DNA from: Nitrosarchaeum sp.
GTDB lineage: Archaea; Thermoproteota; Nitrososphaeria; Nitrososphaerales; Nitrosopumilaceae
Direction of reading: 5' to 3'
Length of the DNA: 49,136 bases
Assembly: GCA_023265135.1 (NCBI GenBank)
Contig: JAHFUM010000010.1
Coordinates: 1 to 49,136 of the forward strand
Positions within the stretch are counted from its first letter, which is position 1. Each line of letters opens with the position of its first letter. The notes beneath the pieces are model-generated. The model made no database searches. It had not been told where the DNA came from and saw only the letters and a program-made list of their open reading frames with translations. This document shows, one piece after another, positions 1 through 6,310 of this stretch. A program made the translations under genes and the position numbers.

Positions 1-74
1 GGCGCCCCAAGGGAGAATCGAACTCCCTTCGTTGAGTAGACAGCTCAACATAATAGCCAATATAAGATTAGGGC
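1..74 (-). tRNA. tRNA-Asp (GUC)
   Basis: Read on the minus strand, the gene folds with a 7-bp acceptor stem (GCCCTAA with TTGGGGC), anticodon stem TTGAG/CTCAA, loop CTGTCTA and T arm GGGAG-TTCGATT-CTCCC. The anticodon is GTC and the discriminator base is G73, as in Asp tRNAs. The first two bases of the window encode CC of a 3' CCA. Odd points are a weak D stem and a U at position 37, where a purine is usual. It is the most downstream of four closely spaced tRNA genes. Confidence 0.75.
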
Positions 75-88
75 AAATACATTTAAAA

Positions 89-162
89 TGGTATCGCATA
101 CGGGTACCGCCCCCGTTCCTCTTGGTTGAAAGCCAAGCGACCAGCTTCTAGTCTTATGCGAT
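89..162 (-). tRNA. tRNA-Glu (UUC), unusual T loop
   Basis: The acceptor stem is ATCGCAT/ATGCGAT, the D stem GACT/GGTC, and the anticodon arm CTTGG-CTTTCAA-CCAAG, giving anticodon TTC (Glu). A73 and a full CCA are encoded at 89-92. The T stem ACGGG/CCCGT is intact, but its loop is GGCGGTA instead of a TTC-containing loop. This may lower its function or mark a degenerating gene. Confidence 0.75.
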
Positions 163-167
163 GTAAT

Positions 168-242
168 TGGTACCTAGAAAAGGAATCGAACCTTACGTTT
201 CTCGGTTATCAGCCGAACGTTCTGCCATTGAACTATCTAGGT
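168..242 (-). tRNA. tRNA-Ile (GAU)
   Basis: This is a canonical cloverleaf: acceptor ACCTAGA/TCTAGGT, D stem GTTC/GAAC, anticodon arm TTCGG-CTGATAA-CCGAG, and T arm TAAGG-TTCGATT-CCTTT. The anticodon is GAT. A73 and an encoded CCA are present. It starts 6 bp upstream of the tRNA-Glu gene, so both are probably cut from one precursor. Confidence 0.9.
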
Positions 243-282
243 ATAAAACTTAATTAGATTTGAATCATTACTAAGTGGAATT

Positions 283-370
283 AGAGCGGGCGACAGGATT
301 TGAACCTGCGTGCGACAACTAAGTCTACCTGCTTGGAAGGCAGGCGCCTGACCTCTAGGCTACACCCGCT
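283..370 (-). tRNA. tRNA-Gly (UCC) with a long variable arm
   Basis: The acceptor is GCGGGTG/CGCCCGC with discriminator U73, and the anticodon arm CCTGC-CTTCCAA-GCAGG gives anticodon TCC. G1-C72, C2-G71, U73 and C35-C36 are Gly-type features. The region between the anticodon stem and the T stem (GCAGG-TTCAAAT-CCTGT) is about 18 nt and can form a small GAC/GTC hairpin, as in class II tRNAs (Ser, Leu, Tyr). The 11 bp flanking the acceptor on each side are perfectly complementary, extending the stem. The 3' trinucleotide is CTA, not CCA. Confidence 0.8.
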
Positions 371-406
371 CTAATTCCACTCTCGCGTTATAATTCTAAC
401 ATTGAA

Positions 407-925
407 TTATGTAGACAATGTTTTCAACTCCTCCAATGAAACTGGAGTAAAGTTAATCTGCTCGACACAGACACAAATGTATCTTTTATCCTTGGTGCCA
501 TCATCTAACATTACGTTGCCTGTATGGGTATGACCATGAACGTTAGCCTTCCACCTGCTCAATGATCCTGGATGAATTGGAATATGCGTCAACAGCATTT
601 TATCCAATTGATGCGATGCTCTAACATCCTTAAAATATTCCAGATAAACACTCAGTTTTTCCTGATCGTGATTGCCTTTAATCAAAATTTTTGTACCGTT
701 CAATTTAGCAATTTTCGGCAAATGCTTTTTGGACATTGCAAGGTCACCAAGAAAATATACTTTATCACCTGGTTTCACTATCGCATTATGTCTTTCAATC
801 ATAATTTCATCGCATTCATCAGAGGTATCGAATGGTCTTTGTTTAGTGATACCATCTTCTCTGAGCCAAAGACAAGAATTTTGATGCCCAAAATGATGAT
901 CTGAAACTAAAAAGATATTGCTCAT
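407..925 (-). CDS. Calcineurin-like metallophosphoesterase
   Basis: This 172-residue protein has all the metal-binding blocks of the calcineurin-like phosphoesterase fold in order: DxH at residues 9-11, GDLA at 60-63, GNHD at 84-87, a lone His in THIP at 114, and GHTH at 131-134. Small stand-alone members hydrolyse phosphomonoesters or phosphodiesters, often in nucleotides or RNA; the substrate here cannot be read from sequence. It lies between the tRNA genes and the structured RNA region, so an RNA or nucleotide substrate is possible but unproven. An AGGA lies about six bases before the ATG. Length is typical for phage members. Confidence 0.9.
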   Translation of the reverse strand: MSNIFLVSDHHFGHQNSCLWLREDGITKQRPFDTSDECDEIMIERHNAIVKPGDKVYFLGDLAMSKKHLPKIAKLNGTKILIKGNHDQEKLSVYLEYFKDVRASHQLDKMLLTHIPIHPGSLSRWKANVHGHTHTGNVMLDDGTKDKRYICVCVEQINFTPVSLEELKTLST

Positions 926-1320
926 ATTATATTCCTATAAATGAATGGGTTGACATTTTCTGAGCAACGATATATTTTACAGTCAGTTGGCCTGCATATC
1001 TTTTAGAGGCAACACCGGCCCCTGCCCTTACTCACTTATCCGCATACATAAGCCGTATCTAACGACATGAGCCTTATTGCATGTTTCAGTCAAATTTTGG
1101 TCGAGATACTCAGTAACGCTCTGAGCTGGTTGCCTTATGAGAGCAATGCACATCTATCTATGCCATATCTCGGAAAGTGTCTGGCAGCCCCGTTTGGACT
1201 TTTACCACTCATGTATATCAGGTATTGTACTTAACCTGCTAGGCTCGGGTACCTTCTGCCTATATGAGCTTACTTTTAGGTTAATTACTCCGATTAATTC
1301 TTTAATATCTCGGCAAATAC

Positions 1321-1396
1321 TGGCGCCCTTAAGAGGAATCTAACCTCTCCACTTCCGGCCTCAAATCCGGCTAATGGCGACCAACAGATCAAGGGC
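1321..1396 (-). tRNA. tRNA-like gene, anticodon not assignable
   Basis: The acceptor GCCCTTG/TAAGGGC, G73, an encoded CCA (1321-1323) and the T arm AGAGG-TTAGATT-CCTCT are clear. The anticodon arm has only a 4-bp stem (CCGG/CCGG) around the 8-nt loop ATTTGAGG, so the anticodon could be read as TTG, TGA or GAG. The D arm pairs poorly. It may be a degenerate tRNA, a tRNA with a missing base, or a tRNA-like domain of the surrounding RNA. Confidence 0.6.
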
Positions 1397-1416
1397 AATT
1401 CTTTAAATATGTTATG

Positions 1417-1497
1417 TGGAGCACCTTGGATTCGAACCAAGCACCCGGAGGGTAAAGGGTTACAGCCTTCTCTAGTCGCCAATGCCAGTCGTACTCC
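1417..1497 (-). tRNA. tRNA-Tyr (GUA)
   Basis: The acceptor is GGAGTAC/GTGCTCC, the anticodon arm GAAGG-CTGTAAC-CCTTT with anticodon GTA, and the T arm CTTGG-TTCGAAT-CCAAG. The long variable arm (ACCC-TCC-GGGT) is expected for Tyr. A73 is followed by CAT, not CCA. The 7 bp outside the acceptor on each side (GTTATGT and ACATAAC) are perfectly complementary, extending the stem as in the tRNA-Gly gene. Confidence 0.9.
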
Positions 1498-1678
1498 ACA
1501 TAACACACTCATTTAATATGTTTTATAAACTGAATTTAGTATGTAGGAGTTGTACTTTTACTTAACCTACTTCTTCCCTCGAAAGGGGCTGTTCGCCTGT
1601 CGAACTGACACCAAATTGGATATTTTTATCGCCTTACATAAGCAGTTACTGCAGTAACATACTGACTTATCTCGAATT

Positions 1679-1690
1679 ATTATACCACAC
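1679..1690 (-). promoter_or_regulatory. Extended -10 promoter for the RNA/tRNA region
   Basis: On the minus strand the sequence TGTGGTATAAT is a consensus -10 box with the TGn extension. No good -35 hexamer lies 16-18 bp upstream, which extended -10 promoters tolerate. Transcription would start near 1672 and run leftward through the structured RNA and the tRNA genes. Confidence 0.55.
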
Positions 1691-1694
1691 AGTT

Positions 1695-1721
1695 TATAAA
1701 ACATACTCTTTCGAGTATGTA
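1695..1721 (-). terminator. Hairpin with GAAA loop and short T run
   Basis: CATACTC-GAAA-GAGTATG forms a perfect 7-bp stem with a GNRA tetraloop, followed on the minus strand by TTTTATA. It lies between the gene ending at 1832 and the promoter at 1679, where a terminator would insulate the RNA unit. The T run is short, so it may be weak or may be an RNA-stability hairpin. Confidence 0.5.
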
Positions 1722-1831
1722 AACACTGATTTTTCATCCTACAAGAAGGAATTCATCCTAGTGTCCGTCTTTGCTTTCGCTTTGATGTTTAGCGTGTAAT
1801 CAGGGGCGCCGTCCGACCCATTGCCACGTTT

Positions 1832-2323
1832 TCAGATAGAATTAAAAATATTTACTGCTCTATTCTCATCTACCTTAAACCACTCACCACAATTAATTGT
1901 GGATATTTGTTTCAAATTGTAAATTAATAATTTTTCCGATTTTATTCTATCTGCAACATTTTTAGCAGATATAAATTTAAATCTTTTCATTGGGTCATTA
2001 CAATTATATTGTATTAACCTTTTCCGAGTATTTGTAGTCATACCACATTTAACCCAGCCAACATATAATTCGTGTGTAACCAAATAAATGAAGCCTTCGC
2101 CTTTTGAATTTCTTATACCACAAACATCAGTTACATTAAATTTATCCACAATCTCTTTTCTGAGATCTTTTATCTTTTCCAGCATTCGAGTTGCTTTGCG
2201 TTCACTAAATTTTGGATAATGCCCTTTAACATCTTCAATTGTAGGCAATTCTTTCTGCAGGGCAATACTTCTAATATTTTTATATTGCCCCACAGTCCAT
2301 TTCATGGGTCTAACTGAATTCAT
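1832..2323 (-). CDS. GIY-YIG/T5orf172-type nuclease-like protein
   Basis: The 163-residue protein has a basic N-terminal region. From about residue 78 it has the compact core GFIYLVTHELYVGWVKCGMT, then RKRL, and later a Glu in SEKLLIY, matching the T5orf172/MUG113 branch of the GIY-YIG superfamily. Members are often selfish DNA-cutting or DNA-binding genes in phages. It follows the basic Ala/Lys-rich gene by 2 bp, so the two share the tandem promoters upstream. The active-site Tyr/Arg/Glu pattern is only partly canonical, so nuclease activity is inferred. Confidence 0.7.
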   Translation of the reverse strand: MNSVRPMKWTVGQYKNIRSIALQKELPTIEDVKGHYPKFSERKATRMLEKIKDLRKEIVDKFNVTDVCGIRNSKGEGFIYLVTHELYVGWVKCGMTTNTRKRLIQYNCNDPMKRFKFISAKNVADRIKSEKLLIYNLKQISTINCGEWFKVDENRAVNIFNSI

Positions 2324-2325
2324 TT

Positions 2326-2622
2326 TTATGCTGCAATTACTGTAACCTTACCAGGTTTACGAGCCTGGCGCATCGCCTTAGATCCAACTGCGCCCAAAGC
2401 TTCAGCTTTCAACTTTGCAAGACGATCTTCTGCTCGCTTAATCATTGCTGTCTTATTAGCTTCCTTTACAGCTTTCTTATCGGCCTTTGTTTTAGCACGA
2501 GCTTCCTTAGCTGCAACCCTTTCAGTCTTCGATGTTGCCCGCATATCCTTCAGCGCAGCACGCATCGCTTTAACTTCAGTTTGCTTGGCCTTAATTGCTG
2601 CCATCAGTTCTTTTCCATTCAT
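2326..2622 (-). CDS. Small basic Ala/Lys-rich coiled-coil protein
   Basis: The start is placed at the ATG at 2622 because GGAG precedes it by a good distance; a longer reading frame upstream lacks such a site. The 98-residue product is made largely of Ala, Lys, Arg and Glu in helix-forming order (for example KTKADKKAVKEANK) and is strongly basic. That composition suggests a nucleic-acid-binding or histone-H1-like role, but no family is recognised. Two tandem phage promoters lie upstream, so it is probably expressed early and strongly. Confidence 0.75.
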   Translation of the reverse strand: MNGKELMAAIKAKQTEVKAMRAALKDMRATSKTERVAAKEARAKTKADKKAVKEANKTAMIKRAEDRLAKLKAEALGAVGSKAMRQARKPGKVTVIAA

Positions 2623-2677
2623 TTTTAAATCTCCATAATTAAAATTAAACATCACTTTTGCTTCATCAATGATTAAC

Positions 2678-2705
2678 ATTATACAGAATTACGATTTAAT
2701 GTCAA
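2678..2705 (-). promoter_or_regulatory. Sigma70-type promoter, near-perfect (TTGACA-16-TATAAT)
   Basis: The minus strand reads TTGACA, 16 bp, TATAAT. It belongs to the recurrent promoter family of this window (spacer ending in TTCTG, followed by G and an ATTGAT-like start region). It lies directly upstream of the basic protein gene. Confidence 0.85.
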
Positions 2706-2779
2706 TCTTTTGTTACTTTATTCTAAAATCAACAATTTACTAATTTCTTGATGTTTCTGTTTGTTGATTCAATGATGCT

Positions 2780-2807
2780 ATTATACAGAACTCCGAATTA
2801 AATACAA
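2780..2807 (-). promoter_or_regulatory. Second tandem promoter (TTGTAT-16-TATAAT)
   Basis: It has the same architecture as the promoter 100 bp downstream, with the conserved A-rich upstream block (TTACGAAATAG). It follows the terminator at 2832-2866, so it opens a new transcription unit. The roughly 75 bp between the two promoters hold no credible gene. Confidence 0.8.
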
Positions 2808-2831
2808 GCTATTTCGTAACTTATTGATACT

Positions 2832-2866
2832 AAAACAAAAAGCCCTTAACTTTCATTAAGGGCTTC
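2832..2866 (-). terminator. Rho-independent terminator
   Basis: On the minus strand, GCCCTTAA-TGAAAG-TTAAGGGC forms an 8-bp stem followed by TTTTTGTTTT. It would end transcription coming from the queD and small-gene cluster upstream. Confidence 0.85.
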
Positions 2867-2898
2867 GATTAATACTACATTAATTCTTTAATCTTACC

Positions 2899-3033
2899 CT
2901 AATCTTCCCAACCCTCATCTTCCCAACCCTCATTTGACCCAATATTAAATACGAGTGCATTAGTCGGCATGGCTGGTGTATAATGCCACTGACTTGATAT
3001 ATTGTGTAAATTTTTGGGGAGTTGTTTATTCAT
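2899..3033 (-). CDS. Possible 44-residue acidic-tailed peptide
   Basis: An ATG ORF fills the space after the 3072-3314 gene. Its product starts MNKQLPKN and ends with a duplicated acidic unit, NEGWED-EGWED, encoded by a tandem 15-bp DNA repeat. No good ribosome-binding site is visible, so translation is uncertain. It is not recognised. Confidence 0.35.
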   Translation of the reverse strand: MNKQLPKNLHNISSQWHYTPAMPTNALVFNIGSNEGWEDEGWED

Positions 3034-3071
3034 TGATTATATTTATATGTACTTTACCTGCGAGACTCTAT

Positions 3072-3314
3072 TTAACCTAAAATAAGTTCAGTTGTTGATT
3101 GAATGTAAGTTTTCTCAATTTCTAACGGTGCATCCACAATTGATGCAACACCATTAATTTCAACTTCAGCATCAGGTGAAAGCATCATCCAAGGAATTAA
3201 ACCGCCATGACCGTTTTGATTTAAGTGAAATGCTCTAACCTTTGCAAATTTACCAGGAGATGTTTCTTTAGCCAACAATTCATCGCCGTTCTGCATTTTA
3301 ATAATTTTTACCAT
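3072..3314 (-). CDS. Conserved-looking small phage protein
   Basis: This 80-residue protein begins MVKIIKMQNGDELLAK, a strand-rich opening seen in small phage proteins with a possible Sm-like barrel. That similarity is an impression from the pattern only. No catalytic motif or membrane segment is visible. It lies 10 bp downstream of the small membrane protein gene in the queD run. Confidence 0.65.
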   Translation of the reverse strand: MVKIIKMQNGDELLAKETSPGKFAKVRAFHLNQNGHGGLIPWMMLSPDAEVEINGVASIVDAPLEIEKTYIQSTTELILG

Positions 3315-3324
3315 TATTTATCCT

Positions 3325-3507
3325 TTAAATATATCCATCAGGTTCATCGTCATCATCATTAAGAATACTCATTATAAATCCGTGAGCTGTGTTTGTCAAA
3401 AAATACATAAAAACCATGACTAACCAATCTAAAAATCCTATTGGAGTAAAAACCAATAAAACCCACATAAAATAATAAACAACCCCCATCAATATAGTTG
3501 CTATCAT
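3325..3507 (-). CDS. Small two-helix membrane protein
   Basis: Of 60 residues, about 5-25 and 28-48 are strongly hydrophobic and probably cross the inner membrane. The C-terminus is short and acidic (NDDDDEPD). Its ATG overlaps the stop codon of queD, showing translational coupling. Function is unknown; small membrane proteins of this type are common in phage early regions. Confidence 0.7.
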   Translation of the reverse strand: MIATILMGVVYYFMWVLLVFTPIGFLDWLVMVFMYFLTNTAHGFIMSILNDDDDEPDGYI

Positions 3508-4049
3508 ACTTCATATCTACAATGAGATTTCTTTGTCTCCCAAAGTTCAACTGCTGATACTTCAGCAATACCGCTCATTTTTAGACTAGCATATCTATGT
3601 AGATGTTTACAAATATTTTCAGAAGTTGGACAAAAATCAACAACAGAAAAACTTTTAACATGCAAGATACGATCTTTACCAGTTAAATCGGGAACATAAT
3701 TATATAAGTTATAGAAATTTATAAATTTTTGTTTAAAATATGGATCGGTAATAACCTCCGGAACTATACTTGTTATAAGTTCAAAGTTTGGATCATTAAT
3801 ATCAATCATAAACTTATGATCTAATGACTCATCAATGAATTTTTTCATAAAATTCAAGTTCTTAAAATCTGTTAACATACTTGATTTATCTAATGTATTA
3901 GACTTCAAAAATACTTTTAATTCATAGCTATGACCATGCAAATGTTTACATGCACACTCAGTGCTTATACTTAGTTCAGGATTATTGAGCTCTTGCTGCC
4001 AAACTCTATGCCCCATTTCAAAATTAAAACTTTTATCAATTGTCCACAT
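3504..4049 (-). CDS. queD: 6-carboxy-tetrahydropterin synthase (QueD)
   Basis: QueD converts 7,8-dihydroneopterin triphosphate to 6-carboxytetrahydropterin, the step after FolE in 7-deazaguanine synthesis. The 181-residue protein shows the zinc ligands (His14 and HLHGH at 36-40), the nucleophilic Cys in CACKHLHGH, the SSMLTDF segment, LDHKF, and the PTSENI block with its catalytic Glu. It is longer than many bacterial QueD proteins because of an insertion before PTSEN. FolE, the DpdA-like transglycosylase and QueE are encoded elsewhere in the window. The product is therefore probably channelled into DNA modification rather than only tRNA queuosine. Confidence 0.93.
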   Translation of the reverse strand: MWTIDKSFNFEMGHRVWQQELNNPELSISTECACKHLHGHSYELKVFLKSNTLDKSSMLTDFKNLNFMKKFIDESLDHKFMIDINDPNFELITSIVPEVITDPYFKQKFINFYNLYNYVPDLTGKDRILHVKSFSVVDFCPTSENICKHLHRYASLKMSGIAEVSAVELWETKKSHCRYEV

Positions 4050-4350
4050 TACTCATCTCCTGATGTAAATCAACATTCATTAAAATTTCACCTAAATCAA
4101 AACCATTGACTTCAATATAAATGCTACGAATGACCAATTTATTTTTATAATATTCCCCAGACCAGCTTTTATCTTTTACACATTCTTTAAAATCATTTGC
4201 AGATTCAAAATGTCTTGCATAGATAAAATTTGCAGTTCCATTTCCCCACCAATCAATATATCTTGGTAAAGGTGACATTTCATCAATTATAGAAACATAA
4301 AATCTCTTTTCTTTTTCATATTTTTTAGCCATTCCACTCACACACTTCAT
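4036..4350 (-). CDS. Hypothetical protein, 104 residues
   Basis: The ATG overlaps the stop of the lytic transglycosylase gene (ATGA) and has GGAG nine bases upstream. It overlaps the start of queD by 14 bp. The product is soluble, with a Trp-rich stretch (RYIDWWGNGTANF). No family is recognised. Confidence 0.75.
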   Translation of the reverse strand: MKCVSGMAKKYEKEKRFYVSIIDEMSPLPRYIDWWGNGTANFIYARHFESANDFKECVKDKSWSGEYYKNKLVIRSIYIEVNGFDLGEILMNVDLHQEMSNVDN

Positions 4351-4994
4351 GTTAATTGTCTCCTAAATTTATATGCCTTTTCACGTTCAGCCATTACCAA
4401 CTTTGCATATTTAGTTGAGATACCCAAAGAACCATTATATTTTAGAAGAGCCTTTAAATGGTTGTTAGAGCCTCTTTTATATTCATTCAATATCATTGAA
4501 CCCAAGGCAATATTTTGTTCAGGGTCAAATATATCAAAGTGACCAAATTGTCTACTCAGTATCAATATCTTTTCTTTATGCCAGAAAGGAATAACTTGAG
4601 TTAAACCTATTGCACCAGCAGATGAAATTGCATAGCGATCAAATTTAGATTCAACTTTCACAAGTCCTGCTAAAAGATATGGATCAATATCATTTCTGAG
4701 TGAGTATTTTTGGATTAACGTTGCATATTTTTCAATTTCACTATATTCGAGATCCCGGTTGGTCGTTTCTATGAACTGCTCTAATGCAATCAGTGTTTTG
4801 TTCTTTTCTTGTACTACTATTGGTATAATTTGTGGTTTTGGAAATAACTTATCTGAATTATAATATACGATATACCCAATAATACCTAATATAACTATTG
4901 TTAATGTTGTGATACGTTTTATACTAATGACATTTAATTTAATAATACCATTAGATGTCATTCTATACTCACTCAAAGGTAGAATTTTAGTCAT
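4347..4994 (-). CDS. Membrane-anchored lytic transglycosylase (SLT domain)
   Basis: One hydrophobic helix (about residues 29-45) anchors the 215-residue protein with its C-terminal domain outside the cytoplasm. That domain has SLT hallmarks: the catalytic Glu in VES (about 115), AGAIGLTQV (126-134), and a later LLKYNGS segment. Such enzymes cleave peptidoglycan between N-acetylmuramic acid and N-acetylglucosamine. Its place among replication and modification genes, away from structural genes, suggests a role in cell-wall remodelling or lysis rather than in the tail. The signal-anchor topology is unusual for phage endolysins and may delay lysis. Confidence 0.88.
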   Translation of the reverse strand: MTKILPLSEYRMTSNGIIKLNVISIKRITTLTIVILGIIGYIVYYNSDKLFPKPQIIPIVVQEKNKTLIALEQFIETTNRDLEYSEIEKYATLIQKYSLRNDIDPYLLAGLVKVESKFDRYAISSAGAIGLTQVIPFWHKEKILILSRQFGHFDIFDPEQNIALGSMILNEYKRGSNNHLKALLKYNGSLGISTKYAKLVMAEREKAYKFRRQLT

Positions 4995-5022
4995 CCTAAT
5001 ATCTCCTAGTGCAAATTAATAT

Positions 5023-5256
5023 TTATTGGAATTTCAATATAATCTGTAATCCTTGTAATTCCAATGCCGCTCGTGCAATCTTAACACATTCATAATCTTT
5101 AACTTTATCAACATTACCATACTTCTTAAAGGCGTAATTATAATTTGCCTCGACTATCTTACCAAGAGCTTGAACTAAGTTATTTGATGGTGGAATATCA
5201 AATGATGGTGGAATATCAAAGGTTATTTTTTCTAAAGTAACTTTAAAACTCTTCAT
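5023..5256 (-). CDS. Hypothetical protein with duplicated FDIPPS
   Basis: This 77-residue protein contains FDIPPS twice in a row near residues 13-24, encoded by a perfect 18-bp direct repeat (near 5191-5220). The rest is helical (VQALGKIVEANYNYAFKKYG). It overlaps the end of the kinase/phosphatase gene by 14 bp. Function is unknown. Confidence 0.65.
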   Translation of the reverse strand: MKSFKVTLEKITFDIPPSFDIPPSNNLVQALGKIVEANYNYAFKKYGNVDKVKDYECVKIARAALELQGLQIILKFQ

Positions 5257-6133
5257 GAGGATCTCCTACTTGAAAAACAAATAAACCAAGATCTCTCCAC
5301 ATACGACAAACTTGTGGACGATCATCAACTACAAAATTTACATTATAGTTCGCCGCAATGTGAGTCCAAAATAGTTCCTCTTTGACAATTGAATCTTTAC
5401 GCATGTCTCCAGCCGCTCGCATAAACAGAGAATCAAACAAAACCTCGTTATTGATTAACCAGTTTCTGGTTTCAGTTTCGCAGCAACCATCACGCCCAGA
5501 CATAATGATAATTTTATAAGAGTCACCAAACTTATTAATTATACTTTCAACTCTGCTATCAATATCATCAAGTCCAACTTTATCCCACTCAAACGCACTA
5601 CGTTTACCATTCATATGCGCTAAAGTACCATCAATATCAACTATAATTGCAATTGGCAATTCCTTAGATGGCTCATATTTTTTTCTCGGTGCCGGATCGT
5701 GTTCTTTATATTGTTTCAACTGTTTATAAATCACGTCTCGACCAACAGTATCCCGCCGCAATTCATCACGTTTCACCGCTTCCATAAAATGGATAGGGAA
5801 GTATTTAATCTCGACTTCATAACCAAGATTTTCCAGTTGATTAATGAGTATATTTCGGTATTTAATATTCAAGTTTGTATCCGCACAAATAACATTAAAT
5901 CCCTTTTTCTTGCAAAGTTCCAACTCTGAATTATACATATCTGTTACTTTATGTTCATTCTCCTTAGAAAATTTCCAGAACTTCCACATATTTTCTGAAA
6001 TAAGATTTCTACCGGATTCTCTTAGAACTTCACGGCGGAAATAATCTCGTTCCAATACACGAAAATTTGTCTGCTCCTTCGCCCAGGTTGACTTACCTGA
6101 TGCGGAAATCCCTACAGTAATTATAGCTTTCAT
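5243..6133 (-). CDS. pseT: Polynucleotide 5'-kinase/3'-phosphatase (T4 PseT type)
   Basis: At 296 residues it matches T4 PseT (301). The N-terminal kinase has Walker A GISASGKST (8-16). The C-terminal HAD phosphatase has DIDGT (166-170), a later MSGR and the acidic VVDDRP. The enzyme removes 2',3'-cyclic or 3'-phosphates and phosphorylates 5'-OH ends, preparing cleaved RNA for ligation. RNA ligase 1 is encoded just upstream, separated by one 55-codon gene. In T4 this pair repairs tRNA cut by host anticodon nucleases such as PrrC. The tRNA genes at the left end fit that role. Confidence 0.95.
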   Translation of the reverse strand: MKAIITVGISASGKSTWAKEQTNFRVLERDYFRREVLRESGRNLISENMWKFWKFSKENEHKVTDMYNSELELCKKKGFNVICADTNLNIKYRNILINQLENLGYEVEIKYFPIHFMEAVKRDELRRDTVGRDVIYKQLKQYKEHDPAPRKKYEPSKELPIAIIVDIDGTLAHMNGKRSAFEWDKVGLDDIDSRVESIINKFGDSYKIIIMSGRDGCCETETRNWLINNEVLFDSLFMRAAGDMRKDSIVKEELFWTHIAANYNVNFVVDDRPQVCRMWRDLGLFVFQVGDPHEEF

Positions 6134-6301
6134 CTAGTTCACCTTAATAATTTTAAATTCTAGATTTGGATATCTCTTTTCTGCAATCTCGATCATAAAC
6201 TCCAATAAACCACGTTCACTGCAATAAAATCTTTGCCCAAAATTAGTACAATGTCTAAAATTATCGCTTGTTCCTTTAAATCTAGCGTATGCTTCATACA
6301 T
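6134..6301 (-). CDS. Small hypothetical protein, 55 residues
   Basis: This ORF exactly fills the space between RNA ligase and the kinase. GGAG precedes its ATG by five bases, and its TAG abuts the kinase ATG with no gap. The product starts MYEAYARFKG and contains two Cys residues. It is not recognised, but the tight fit makes it a real gene. Confidence 0.7.
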   Translation of the reverse strand: MYEAYARFKGTSDNFRHCTNFGQRFYCSERGLLEFMIEIAEKRYPNLEFKIIKVN

Positions 6302-6310
6302 ATTACTCTC

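Larger units (their letters stand above)
940..1678 (-). ncRNA. Long structured RNA candidate with embedded tRNA genes
   Basis: No convincing protein gene lies between 926 and 1831. On the minus strand, downstream of an extended -10 promoter, the sequence is rich in local helices: GTTACTGCAGTAAC near 1645, GTTCG/CGAAC and CCCTTTCGAGGG near 1575-1605, GTAGG/CCTAC around 1543-1570, CTCAG/CTGAG near 1110-1126, ACATG/CATGT near 1065-1085, and GTCGT/ACGGC near 1050-1065. The motif AGGTTAAGTA occurs twice in similar hairpins. A tRNA-Tyr gene and a tRNA-like gene lie inside. The size, structure and tRNA-rich phage context resemble the GOLLD and ROOL classes, which sit beside or contain tRNA genes. 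I have not matched it to either family, and its boundaries are estimates. Confidence 0.5.

Noticed and set aside
283-370. Calling the long-arm tRNA a serine tRNA
   Set aside because: Anticodon TCC and U73 with G1-C72/C2-G71 do not fit Ser.
1137-1512. ORFs within the tRNA and structured RNA region
   Set aside because: They overlap clear tRNA genes, lack ribosome-binding sites and give unlikely proteins.
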